Source: Andrena cerasifolii (Eukaryota > Arthropoda > Insecta > Hymenoptera > Andrenidae). Taken from it: a DNA stretch of 64,000 bases. The stretch covers positions 16,145,011 to 16,209,010 of the forward strand of contig NC_135125.1 in assembly GCF_050908995.1 (NCBI RefSeq), given 5' to 3'. Under the pieces are notes generated by a model that saw nothing but the letters and a program-made list of their open reading frames with translations, did not search any database and was not told the origin of the DNA. A program made the translations under genes and the position numbers. Of the stretch, positions 25,417 to 37,339 are shown piece after piece (within the stretch, counting starts at the first letter, position 1; each line of letters begins with the position of its first letter).

Positions 25417-26076
25417 AGAAAAAGTTACTTGTCCCTCCTGCAGAGGGTATTAGTGTAACATGTGAACAATATCAAGTTTACTTCCTTATGTTTCTTTTAC
25501 AAGGGAAAACGAACATTGGTAATATGGGACGGCAGTGTTGTGTAAAAGGTTGTTACAATAAACAATCAAGTGCTGTGAATATCACCCTTTTCAAGGCACC
25601 AAAGTGTGCTGACGGTTTAAATAAGTGGTCGGGGCTCCTTAATTAAAAAATAACGCCAAATTCTTATGTTTGCGAAGAACATTTTAATATATGCGATGTA
25701 AAAAGTACAGAAATTGTACGTGCAACAAATAAATAAATATTTGTACAATTGAAACAAAGTCTTAGTGTGTGTTTATTATAATATTATCCTAAGTATAATT
25801 TATCCTCATAAAATAAGTATTTTACATAACGATAAATATTTGTTTGGTCGTTAATCGACTCTCATTTTTTCAGTTTAATTAATTTTAAAAGTTAAAATAT
25901 TTTACTTTATAAAACTTTTTATTGGAGGTGCATGAAGTCATTACAAGTTTTGAAACCTACTTGGTATTAAATACGTGGTTATGGCACGGTGTAAAAGAAA
26001 CATAAGAAAGTAAACGTGGTATTGTTCACATGTAACACTAATACCCTCTGCAGGAGGGACAAGTAACTTTTTCTTC
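25417..26076. mobile_element. Inverted-repeat element carrying a THAP-domain relic
   Basis: About 84 bp at 25417-25500 recur as a near-exact reverse complement at 25991-26076 (core AGTTACTTGTCCCTCCTGCA). Between the arms lies a broken THAP zinc-finger frame. THAP domains are the DNA-binding module of P-element-type transposases, so this looks like an internally deleted P-like element. The true ends may extend beyond these arms. It lies between the MDC1 start (25084) and the 3' end of the lama gene. Confidence 0.6.
25524..25736 (+). pseudogene. THAP zinc-finger fragment with internal stop
   Basis: The frame starts MGRQCCVKGCYNK and continues through FKAPK and NKW. It meets an in-frame TAA at 25644-25646, then runs on in the same frame as KITPNSYVCEEHF to another stop at 25734-25736. 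The Cys pair, the Trp, and the C-x2-H pair 39 positions later match THAP spacing. One nonsense change therefore separates the two halves. The fragment sits between inverted repeats, consistent with a dead transposase start or a domesticated fragment since lost. Confidence 0.65.
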
Positions 26077-26646
26077 TTACGTTTCGTCTTCTTAGTTTCG
26101 AAATTTTCCATTTTTACTTGAAGTTTGAATGCGCGCAATTTTGTTAAATTTTGACTTACGTGGCTAATTCTGGCACCTGCGATAGCGGTACTCATAATGA
26201 TTAAGAATCAGCTTGGTTTTTTTGTTTCAGATGAGTACGTGAGCTTAAATCACTCCCGCCAGGGAGGTATTTCTTTTCAGAGGCGCGATTTTGAACTCCA
26301 AATAACATTGAAAAAACACAATTAAAAGAGTATTTAAAAAATTGTTCCATAAACATTACAAGTAGCTTAATAAATGAAAAAAAGTTTGACATTGTTATTC
26401 ATTGTATTCACTGAGACAAAAAGCCCGAATGTTGCCGAATTTTGCAGCGTGATTACCAGAAGGTTCAAATCTCCAAAGACATCCCAAAACATAATTTTTT
26501 TCCTAGGAAGAGCTTTGGGTGTGTGAGGGCTTCCGTACAGCAACCGCCCAGTACAAATAATTAATAACCCCGATAAGCTTACCACACTTGGGATACATAC
26601 GTCAAGGAAGATCATTTTCAGAGAAACAGACAGTTATGCTTTTACC

Positions 26647-26652
26647 TTTATT
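26647..26652 (-). promoter_or_regulatory. Candidate poly(A) signal of the lama-like gene
   Basis: AATAAA on the minus strand, about 200 bp past the stop codon at 26850. No closer hexamer was noticed. Confidence 0.5.
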
Positions 26653-26849
26653 TCATAAAACTTCACCACAGGTGGCTAACATATGAGCCAGCTATTAAAA
26701 AGAAAGTGTTTAAACATCATAATTAAAAATTTGATCTATAAAAGAAAGCAAGATCCACCCGCAAGGAATTGACTGGAGGTATTTCGATTATTCAATTCGT
26801 GTTTGTAGGCACATAAGTACATTTTAATAAGTATGGTTAGTAACGTTAA

Positions 26850-29800
26850 TCAGACCCAGACCCATGTCGGACTGACACTCCCGAATTCGAAAATATCTGG
26901 GTGTCCTATGTGCGAAATATTGGGGAAGCTTTCCGACCACCTGAAAGGTGGTCGCAATCGCGATGTGGCTGGTCCCGAAACAGCCTCGAACGTTTCAGTG
27001 CCGTCCTGATCGATAGCCAATATTTTCGTATCTATTACGCCGTAGGGCAAAGGTTGATCCTCCAAGTCTCCCCGATATGTCAAACCCAGCGGTGGATCTG
27101 CTCGTGGATTCTCATTCTCGGCAGTGCATTCTTCCTGGCTGCATCCACGCATCATCTCTCGGAATTGCTGGAACGTGGTGACATTCTCCTGCAGGCGCGC
27201 TAAGCTGTCCCTCCACGCGATCACCTCCTTGGCAGGCCGTACGATTTCGTTGACGTTTTGGAAGTTGGACGCGCCGACGTAGCACACGTAGCCGGCTTTC
27301 TTGAACTCCTCCGTGTAATTCATGGCAACAGTGACGCTTGGCAACTGCTCCACCAGCAGCATGGCCATGGAACGAGGCTCGAAGGTGATCCACTGGTTCA
27401 CAGAGGCACCTCCGTTTTGATGGGACATCGTTTCGAACCAAGTCTGGCCGCTCGTTGCCAAGCGATTCGCTGCCATTAATCTCACAGATAGCATTACCTA
27501 CGAAAGTGTGGTTTTAATTAGAGGTATCTGTCTTACAATTAGAAATGGAAATACGTAGACAGTGTTTCCTAAATTATGTTCCTCTCGCCCTGATTGCAAG
27601 CTAATTATCGAAAGCTTCTTATTTTTGTTACACAAATTCAGCTCTCCTTCGATTTCTTTCGCTCAACAGGCATCCATGCACACTTTGAGGAGAGTAATTT
27701 GGGAAACCCTGCGGCGATGCAATGGCTCTTAGACCTACATGATCTTTCGGATACAAGAAGCTCCATTCGCTCTGATTCGACGCCAGCAAGGACGTCCCAG
27801 AAACGACCAACTCATGATTGTCACCGCGCACTGTGTAAAACTCGTCCTTGGATGACAGTGCCCCAGGATAGGACGACATCACGATCGATCGTCTGGGTAT
27901 CGACGTGGCAGTTTTCAGCGCGGTGGAGCCGAACGTGTACTTCTTCAAGAGCCTCAGCATTTGCGTGTACCTAGAAGACGAAAGGCAGAGGGACATTAGC
28001 GGGCTCTGCTAAGCCACGCCTTAGCGATGCCTATTTCTACTCGACTTTTATCGATCGACGATTTACTGGTTATACCGTTTTACCCACGTTTATCGAAGCC
28101 GTCCTTGCCGCTAGGAAACGTAAAATTTGTCAGTCGGTTTGCGCACTGAATTGCCGGAAATGGAGCTAGGCGTACGAGGTGAAGGTTGTACTCACGGTGC
28201 GGCGGTGTTGTGACCAATCGCGATTAACGGCTCCGAATTGTCCCTCGGTAGAGATTTCACGTAGATTATGGAACTCGTGGGGATGTCTGAGATGTTGAAG
28301 ACTCGTTGGAAAGCAGGCATGTCGGAAGCCAGAGCCAGCCAAAGGAAGTCGTCGGATTCCAATGACACCGATTTACGGCTCCGACGCACGGCATGCTTCC
28401 AGCCAGCTTCTAAACCATCCAATTGGGTGTAAAATAATCGTACCTGCAGGGAACATTAGCTTGAATTATTCGATTATTTCGGCAACTACTCTATACGCAT
28501 GAAGCGAGATACTATCGAGTCAGTCTGCCGTTTATGATGAGTTTGGCGGTGAAACGGGTCATCCAAGTAATGGGATTTTCTTTTGTGTCTGTATAGGGCT
28601 TTTGCAATGCTGAGATCTTGGACTTGGTAGTGGGCAATTAAATGGACCTGGGAACGGAATGGCTTGATTTGTGAAGAACCAATTGTTGACGTAGCGTACC
28701 ATATGCCAAAAAGGATCTGTAGATTCTAGCAGCTCAGCGCGCTTGCGGATGACGGATGTGTTGTCTCGAAGATATCGCGTTAACTTTCGGCACTCGGCGG
28801 GCTTTTCTTCGCATTGGGGCCTGATGGTGTTGTACCAATGGTGATGGATCAGTTGCCAAGTGAGGCTTCCTTCTAAAAGACCGGCGGCGTAGGCTTGTAC
28901 GGTGTCGGGGTATTTTGAAGATGTTTCTATTTCGATGTACGACCATCTGCAATGTTAGTCGCACTGTTAATTAATGCGCACGCGGGAATGTCGTTGCGGT
29001 TCTTTGAGGAAAGGAAGAGCTTTTCAATTACAGTATCTGAATTGTTATGGACAACTGGTTTTCTAAGCTACTCTACCTCTTGTGAGCTACTATTTTCTCT
29101 TCCAAGCTACTTCATTCTTCATGTAATGTAAATGACATCTGATCAGTCTCATGTACTCGTACCAAACAGATGCAGACACCTATATACTGATCGATCTGAC
29201 GCAACAGGTGCGATAACGTGGACCTACCCCTGCTCAAAAATCCCAGTCTTATAGTAGGCTCGAGCAGCGTGCATCGGCACGGCGGTTAGATCATTGCCTT
29301 GGCCCCAAAAGTCAATGCGGTATCCTCCTTTGCGGTTCCAAAGTACGGTTGCTGAATAAGTGCCATCTTGTTCAACACTGCCAACACACGCGGAAGCAGA
29401 AATGGTTAAATTAAAACAAGAATGTCTATTCAACAGTTTCAACGTACATTTCCCAAAAGAAACCACCCGCCTCCACAGCGCAACGCATAGAAGCTGTGCC
29501 ATTACAAACTAAAGGCGCCCTAGAAGCTCAACAATTCTTATAAAATACAATTCCCCAGGACGCGTGGCGAAATTGCCTGCCACCCCTTTGTTAGATCTGC
29601 AAAAAGGAACTATCCTCGAGGGACCTGAAATCAAGAGGCAAACAGTCTAATCTCTGTTCCACATAGCAAGTGTCCAGCATGATCCACGCGCAAACGATAA
29701 TGGCAAGCGCAAACAACGACAGCCGACACGCTCTTAAAAGAAACAAGTCGCCGTTTATCTCTTCGGGGAAATTGTGCCTCTGTCGGCGCCACAAGCAACA

Positions 29801-31292
29801 AGATAAACCACACTCGCCGCCCGACCGGGTGGCCCGTGCATCCTCGCCAGACGACCCGCGATATCCAAGACCGCGGCGCGAATTCGAGAATCCAGACGTC
29901 GCGCGACACTCGATACTCGAGCAGCGACCGGTCTCATCCAGCTTGTCACCGCGAAAACGCTGATGCTCCACCGCCGCTACAACTTGCTAGCACACGCGTG
30001 CAACGCGTGACACGCGCCTCCACGGTTGCCGAGGCAGAGTCGGGGAGAACTGGAAGAAATGCTGTGCTGACACTTCGATCCGAGCCGGACTAGTTCTATC
30101 CCCCGCTAAACACTTAAACCAACTAACTAGATTAGACTAGTTCTGGAATGGGAAAGATTTCGGAGCAGCGATCCCTATCGACTCTAGAAAACTAAAATCG
30201 AAAAATTGGGCATATTAATCCCTTGATCGATTTCGAGACGCTCCGAATCCCTTAAAATGTCATTCCATTTTCTAATCTAAAGAATTCAAATCATCGTTGT
30301 AATAACAGTTGCTGGAAGATAGCAGATAAAACCATGTGGTAGACATCGATTTTGATCGAAAATCAGTAAATAGGTGTCCGAGCGTTTCTGCCAATGGGTC
30401 TTAATAATAGAGATATTTACATGTAAATTATTAAAAAATTTTAGTGGCCGTGGGGTTTTAGTGGGTAAAAATCCCACAACTACCCTGGCGCCCGCGAGGA
30501 TTATTCCCCTCTGGAGGCGTCGGGGTGCCTTTTGAAGATTTCCCCAAGTTAAAAAAAAAGAATTTATAAAAAAAAGTAATTCATAAATTTTTTTTTAACG
30601 TGAAGATGTCATCCAAAGGCACCCTGACGCCTCCAGAAGGGAATTCCCCGCGGGCGCCGGGGTAGTTGTGGGATTTCTACCCACTAAAACCCCACTATGA
30701 AATTTTTAATAATTTACATGTAAATATCTCTATTATCAAGGCCCATTGGCAGAAACGCTCGGTCACCTATTTACTTATTATCGACACAGATCCATCGTGC
30801 CAAGGCTCATCAAAATCGATGTCTATCACATGGTGTCCTCGCCTTGTTAGCTTAACTTTTGGTGGAAAATGACTTTTTGACCCGTCGGGTACCCGGCTAC
30901 CCGGAATAACTTCAAGCCATTTTCGGCTAACATCAGACTATACCACAGACAATCACAGACAATACTATATTCAATTGCTTGAAATTATTCCGGGTAATGT
31001 CCGGGTAGCCGGGTACCCGACGGGTCAAACAGTAACAACTCTAGTGGAAATAGTTCTATAGGGATCTATTGATGCTAATTTTTTCAAACTTACTATAGCA
31101 TGGCTCAACTTCCAGGTGGGTGCCCGGATTTAAGGCGGATAGCATAGTATAGGAAATGCGTGGTGCGAATGAATGAACTTACTGTCCGAACTCGCTGAGA
31201 ATGATGGCCCCGATTCCCAGCAAGGCTACGGCGACGAGGATGTAGGTGGAGATGCGTGTCTGCAGCCAGGAGGCTCCTACTACCTTCAGCAT
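26850..31292 (-). CDS. Phospholipase B-like protein (lama / PLBD family)
   Basis: Six exons on the minus strand: 31292-31183, 29377-29228, 28946-28700, 28443-28196, 27970-27739 and 27497-26850, giving 544 residues. An N-terminal hydrophobic segment (ISTYILVAVALLGIGAIIL) acts as signal or anchor. Family landmarks: GWSYIEIETSSKYPD, AYAAGLLEGSLTW, LDGLEAGWKHAV, SSYPGALSSKDEFY, AANRLATSG and the C-terminal PYGVIDTKILA. Known family: lysosomal or secreted N-terminal-nucleophile hydrolases, named after Drosophila lamina ancestor. The segment where the family has its autocleavage Cys reads PTSSIIYVKSL here, with no Cys, so activity is doubtful. Two foldback elements lie in intron 1. The protein has about the family's usual length. 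Confidence 0.87.
30330..30833. repeat. Foldback MITE in lama intron 1
   Basis: Arms of about 215-230 bp mirror each other. The left arm starts ACCATGTGGTAGACATCGAT and the right arm ends with its complement near 30833. The arms contain GGGTTTTAGTGGGTA and a GC-rich CCGCGGGCGCC-like patch. The spacer near 30550-30600 is AT-rich. No target duplication was identified. Confidence 0.7.
30876..31029. repeat. Short palindromic element in lama intron 1
   Basis: TTTGACCCGTCGGGTACCCG at 30876 is repeated inverted, ending at 31029, with arms of about 40-50 bp. Each arm contains smaller palindromes (CGGGTACCCG), so it could fold into a compound structure. It lies about 150 bp from the end of exon 1. Confidence 0.7.
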
Positions 31293-31782
31293 GGCTCATC
31301 GGTGAGCGATACACCTTGGTTACAAGAAGAAAAAAGGTAGCTGAAAAGCACGAATTTCGCGTTCTCAACCCATCGATTACAGAAGCTTGGTCTACAGCCT
31401 CTTCAGGCGCTTTAAAAGCTGCCGATGATGCGCGCTGGTCCCGTGGTCACTGGAACAAACAAATAAACGACCGTTAATGGACGACTTGCTAGCGAGAATC
31501 GACTTGAACTTGTCTTAGATCAAACTACGATAGAACTTAACCCGTTTGAAGGATATTTGAACGGCTAACACAGAAGCCTGACTCGGCGCTTCGAATGGCA
31601 CAGAGTTTTGAAAAGAGGCCCCTTTTCAGAGAGAAGCGCGAACTTCGGTAAAACGTCGAGGGATTAAACGATCGAATAGTGATTTAACCTTGGAGATTTT
31701 CTTTCCTTTCGAAGGCACGAGACTTGGCCTAAGGTTTTATGTTGCATAGCATCGAAGCCACTGGTCGTCCTATTCGAATGAG

Positions 31783-32303
31783 TTAAGGGGATATTCTGGT
31801 CTAGCGCGAGATTTCATTACCATTTTTCTGAATTTTTTTATGGGCAATCAAAGTAAGGGTGGTACACAACGTTTTCCGTAAAATTTTAATCGTCCTTTTA
31901 ACTATATTTATAAATTTTTTTGTCGCGAAAAAATTAATATGAAATGTACAGATGTCAGAACAGAAAGGGGGTCTGGGAAGAAAACGGAGTTTTCTGTTTA
32001 ACTTGGCGCCATTATGCGAAGAAATTTATTTTATTGAATTATCTCGATCCAGATGATAGCCATATTCTTACTGAATACAATTTTCGTGGCAGCCAATTGG
32101 ACGACTCCGCAAAAACGGACAATCTTCATGTCTCCATACAGACATTTCATACTAAATTTATCGCGGCAAGAAAATTTGTTAATACAGTTAAAAGGACAAT
32201 TAAGTTTTTAGGGAAACCGTTGTGTACTACGCTTACTTTGATTGCCTACAAAAAATTCTGAAAAATGGTAATGAAACTCGCGCGCTTGGCCAGAATACAC
32301 CCT
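31783..32303. mobile_element. Foldback element with TTAA at its left end
   Basis: TTAA at 31783-31786 is followed by GGGGATATTCTGG. The right end, CCAGAATACACCCTG, is its imperfect complement. Arms of about 165 bp match (for example, TTTCATTACCATTTTTC). The right TTAA appears to be lost, so the piggyBac-like assignment is tentative. The open frame at 31944-32261 spans the spacer and right arm and has no recognised domain. Confidence 0.55.
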
Positions 32304-32924
32304 GCGTTATCGATGGTCCTTGGTAATTTCGTAACGACAGTGGCCTGGGGATCACCTACATGGACGACTCGGCCGAAGGTTTTCTTCCATTTGCGCTCAG
32401 CCTTGTCCACTCCGACGCCTCAATTATTACACAGCGATCGCAAGTTGCGTATGCGTCGAATCGCTGAAGCAATCAAGGCCATCGTCGATGGTATTCGTAT
32501 CAATGGAAAATCGAGATCGATCGCGTGGCAACCGGATAAAGGCTGATCCGTACAGATCAATTCCGCCTGAATCGCCTCTTTGTTTCCGGTGACACTCGGT
32601 GTCAATGTCTTCGGTGCAGGGGATTGAAGTGGACCAATTTTTAATTGCTCCGCTTCGACATGAAAATCCTTCGGTTCCGCTTGGTGCTCCAAGCGCAACA
32701 TTTGCACGTGGCAACGCCGGCGATCAATTTCACAGTTCTTAGCCAACAACATAATATTTTCTCTAGGAAATTAGAATTTAAAAAATTTAATTCATCTGCT
32801 TTTATAAAAAAAAATAATCTGGAGCAGTAAAAATTTTCCGTGCTCCGAGTAGAACCCCATTGCTCCACTGTGTTCTGCACCGCAGTTCCGAGCTCCGCTC
32901 CAAACTCTTTCGGTGTCTACTGAA

Positions 32925-33025
32925 CAGAGTTGGGCATTATCCGAATAAATTAGACGAATAACTTGAAATAAAAATTGCGAATGAAACTGAAGTTATTCGT
33001 GAATAACGAATGATGCCCAACTCTG
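32925..33025. mobile_element. Short hAT-like MITE with perfect 8-bp target duplication
   Basis: A 101-bp element begins CAGAGTTGGGCATTAT and ends ATGATGCCCAACTCTG. It is flanked by CTACTGAA at 32917-32924 and again at 33026-33033. The CAGAG terminus and 8-bp duplication fit the hAT superfamily. The perfect duplication suggests a recent insertion. Confidence 0.85.
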
Positions 33026-33450
33026 CTACTGAACACACAGAACTAATATGCGTGGAACGGCCTTTACATTTCCCTCCCGTGGAATATCGCACGTCTATAA
33101 TAATTTAGCGTCTACTCTAGTTATCTGCGATAGCGCAAGTTTACGAAACGATACTGTCCACCGTCCACTGGCGCAAGAGAGGAACGTGACGAAGGTTAAG
33201 GTCGAATTCTCCTCTACCGCTGGTATTTGGCACCCGCGATTAAAACGCACGCGGGCAAATCGGCGAACTTATGAGACCGTGTTGCTATTAATACAAAAAG
33301 TGACTCAAGAAAGCCGCAAATCTTTTCAGCGCCCGCGTATAGTTGAATGGTAACTACTCGCGTGGCAGTAGGGGATGATCGGCGATAAGGGTAGAAGGGA
33401 AGTCAGGAGTTTTTCATTGAGCAATATTCAATTCCTGGTGGTGATCTATC

Positions 33451-33600
33451 TATATGTACAAAAATGTTCGTGCCATTACGTATGTATGTTTGAAAGCGCA
33501 AAACTCAAAAACTACTGAACCGATTTCGATGAACTATGTGCCACAAGAATCTTTGTTTTAATGACTCTGCTATAGGCTGCAGAATAGATCCAAAATCCAG
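33451..33600. repeat. Possible interspersed repeat fragment
   Basis: The stretch containing CTCAAAAACTACTGAACCGA resembles a motif that, from memory, is very common in insect transposon relics. I could not find its ends or a second copy in the window. Confidence 0.3.
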
Positions 33601-34744
33601 GCGCAGAGGACGCTACAATTAAAATTAGATGTTAAATTAAATGAGAACGGAAAGTCTAATTTATACTGTAGCGAAGCAGAGTTATTTTGCGAGTCTTCAG
33701 AGATCTTTGGAAGAAATAGAAGAACTCGACACGTTAATGGAGGCATACGAATCGTCGCGGAAGGTTAAGGCCAGCTCATCCGCGATCTCTACGGTCGATA
33801 TTTGTAATTAGATACATTTAGCTCCCTCTAATTATTTATCGTTCACCCAGTGAACTCGTTTATCACCACCGAATTGCGCAACTGCGAATCGCTAGGCAGC
33901 CACGGGTACTAACAAGAAAAATTGTCGTTAAGTGGTCTTTTGGGTCGTTAACGTCCTGCTGCGATGTTGCTACGAAGCAGGAATAGAGTAATTATGCAAC
34001 GGTGACGATATTGCAAGAGTGAATAAAATTTGCGGCGCCAGTGGAGCCATTAAAGTGGGAGAAGCGAGATTAGGAATGATAAGTTAGAGGTATTCCAGGA
34101 AGAACGAGCAGTAAGATTTGTAAACATCCACTTGAACGTTTCAATGAATTTTATTTTCTTCCGCCACTTTCAATTACAAATTTCTTAAACTCGCAAAGCG
34201 ATGGTTGAACATATTTTTAGAATTATTCCGGGTAGCGCGTGGCAGGTGCGATGGAGAGAATCATTGCTAACTGCATCTAATCGCAGCAGATGGATGTTAA
34301 TCAAGTCGATCGTGTTTGAAATGCACGACTAATGGCGCTTCAGGAGGCATAGTTCACTGCTCGATATTTCAATTCATTTTTTTTTAATTTCCCTAATCGA
34401 ATAAATTTCACTTAAGGCTTTCGTCGTTTAGAAGTGACTCACGGGAACCGAGCCAATCCCAGCTTTTCTCAAGTGCTTGACATATACAGCTAAGCTCTGA
34501 TTACACGAATACATATCGAGCAGCTCAAGGGTTTAGAGAAACGTTTAATACGATGCATTATATTTGTTGTTGACGCGAAAGATGTTGCACAATACCGTGC
34601 AGATTTCCATCAGCATTGCATACCACGAAGAAATTTCTTTTAGAAGAAATCGCAGCCATTTATTTACCTTGACAAGGGATCTGTTAAATTTATTTTTTAA
34701 TAAAAAGTGGTAGCTTGAGTGGTGAAATTATTGTTTTTAACCCA

Positions 34745-34975
34745 TATTTCTGTACATGTTTAGACCTTAATAACGAAATTAAAAAATTTGGCGAATTTTA
34801 AAAAGAAAAATCGCTTTTATCCACAACTATTTTTTTTCCGATACAAATTTCAATATATCAAGATTTACATTTCTAGAGACTATTAGAGCACGATTGTATG
34901 AGTAGGTATTACGAATGCACAATTATCACTCAAAAGTTAAAAGATTAAAAAAATACGAAAATGGCCACGGAGAGT
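34745..34975. repeat. Dispersed repeat, copy 2
   Basis: Inverted copy of the repeat at 6541-6790. It shares the segment around TTTAGACCTTAATAACGAAA and the GAGCACGATTGTATGAGTA region. It lies next to a foldback element at 35008. Confidence 0.6.
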
Positions 34976-35007
34976 TAAACTTGATGATTTCTCACGAACT
35001 TTACTAA

Positions 35008-35438
35008 CAAGGGAAGATCCCGAACCCGAAAATTCCAAAAATTCTGAAACTTTGTGAATATGTAGGCGATTTCCTCCTGATTACAGCGAAAATTTTGTTT
35101 GCTGCTCAAATTCGCTCAAAGGGGGTGAAATTAACCCCTGAAAAATCGGCTATTTTCCGATTTTTCTGTTATAATTCGCGAACTGTAAGAGATAGAGAAA
35201 AAGTTTCACGACAACAGTTACTTGATTCAATTAGATCTATCATTTGGTGAACAAATTATTTTAGAGTTCACGAGTTATGACACAACATCGGGAAATAGCC
35301 GATTTTTCAGGGGTTAATTTCACCCCCTTCGAGTGAATTTGGGCAGCAACAAATTTCGTTATAACCAGGAGGAAATCCCCTACACATTCACAAAGTTTCA
35401 GCCTTTTTTGAATTTTCGAGTTCGGGATCTTCCCTTGC
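35008..35438. repeat. Foldback MITE family, copy A
   Basis: The ends CAAGGGAAGATCCCGAACCC and its complement, finishing TTCCCTTG, frame arms of about 190 bp that mirror each other. They share GAGGAAATCCCCTACA-like and GGGGTTAATTTCACCCCCTT segments. Three further copies lie at 41651, 43602 and 44331. There is no coding capacity, and I could not fix a target duplication. Confidence 0.8.
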
Positions 35439-37339
35439 AAGTACAAATTAACGTGAAAATTATAATACTTCCTGGACAAAGGATTTACACGGCAGTGCGT
35501 TACGCGGAGGAAAAGAAACGTTGCCCCGCAGTCGCGGATGCGCTTAAATAGACCAAGTAGAATATCTGTCTGGCAGCAGCCTAAAAATAATTTCCCACGC
35601 ATTCTCGCGGCACCAAAAGGCGACACCTTTAACGCCGATGTGTAAAAGCGCGTGCATTCCCCGCGACAGGTTCGGGAGAACGAGAAATGTCGCTAGGCAT
35701 ATCTGGAGCGCTTCAGAAAATTGTGCCGGACAATTTTAAGAACCGTCGCCGCGTATCTCGGGACTTAATGTTCTTCTGCAGCTGGAAACCAATATGAATT
35801 ATTCCCCGGCAACTGGGTGCGTCGTCGCACAGAGAGAGAAAAAAAAGGCGTTGCTTGATCCGGATGCATACAAAATGCGTGTATATCAATTTCATTCGAT
35901 CAGGTTCGCGGGAATTATGCGGGAGAATTTTTTCTTCCATTTTCTTGCACCACCGGGGGATATTCTGCTGCTTCGAGAGTGTCTCCGTAAATTTTCCATC
36001 AGTCTCGAGTTTGCGTTGCGCGGTAGACGGAGGTGCCTTACGATACGCGGTGCTAGTTTAATTAGCAATTGTAAGCGTTAGCGGTGTTATAAATTCAAAT
36101 TTAATTGCCCCAGTAATATCTGCGGAGCGTGCGGGCGGTAGTAAATCAAAACGGCGGGACTTTGTTTTCGCGTTAAATTGTATAACAGTTTTATTTTTCG
36201 CGACGACGACGAGGAAAGTTTCGCGAGCCGGGACCGCCGAGAAGCACGTGGTATATAAAACCGTGTCTGCCCTCGTGCCTCGGTGGCTAACGTATCTCCG
36301 GGGGAAGATGATTAACTCGAGTCTCTTCGCGCGTGAGTCTTACTTCCTAGCTCAACAGTCATCCCTGCTGAATTGCTCGAGACACTTTCCTCGGCGAAGG
36401 AGGGAAAGAATGCCGCTGATCCGTCGCACCAATTTTTTCCCGCCCAATGCACCACGTGCTCGCGATTCAGTCAGCGCAAATCAATACGAACATGAACTCT
36501 TTCAACCTGCTTATCGCCCGACAATTATCAACTCGACTTATCGTACCATATTCCAAGTAGGATAGTAATAAACCAGTTCATTTTAAAAGCCTTTGCTAGG
36601 TACTTCGTAGAAGCAGCGACGTTCTATGCGTTTCTTTTCCGCCGAAGCCGTTCCAACGTTTGTCTTCTTCTCCGAGCATCGGTTCGGCATCGAGATTCAA
36701 TCAGAGTGCGCGGTAATTCTACACCCAATTATGCATGTTTAATGAATTCAAGAAATCTCTAAATCCCACACAGGCTACTAAGAATATTAATACACCGTAT
36801 TTATTTGTCTCACTTGCTGATTCATTTGCTTATGTAATAGTGAGTACTCGATAGAAATTGCAGTATTTTTTTTTGTTTTAGCTCGAAGCCTCTTTCGAAC
36901 GATGTGATTATAATGATTGAACTTACTTCGTCGTATTTCCTTCGCGGTGAAGTTCTAACGCGGCTTTTCAAGTAATCAAACGCACACAACTATGCAGTGG
37001 CGCGGAACTTCGGGAAGGTACTTCATGCCAAGCAACTTCACTCGAACATACCATCTGCTTCACACTTGGAGCGACTGATAGCTGTACAAACTTCTCCAAC
37101 CAATTATACCTGTCCAGCGGAAACAGGGGGATGCAAAGGTGGCAAGTAAGATGCAATCGCGCGGGCCCGCTCGTAAATGGCACGTGTGCCCGGCAATCGA
37201 GGAAAAAAGGCCGAACGATAGCAAAGTTCACGAAGATTAACGCCAGCGCTCCGATTAGAATCCTCAGGAATTTTCCACTTTTTCAACCTGTCCCACCTCT
37301 CGAGTTTAAAAATGTATACGGACGTGCAATATTAAACAA

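Noticed and set aside
29591..29971. Minus-strand frame with a hydrophobic segment in lama intron 1, possible alternative first exon
   Set aside because: No suitable in-frame ATG near the hydrophobic part and no donor giving the phase needed for exon 2.
32420..32752. Overlapping 95- and 110-codon minus frames
   Set aside because: Two frames open over the same DNA with no recognisable protein; probably chance in GC-rich sequence.
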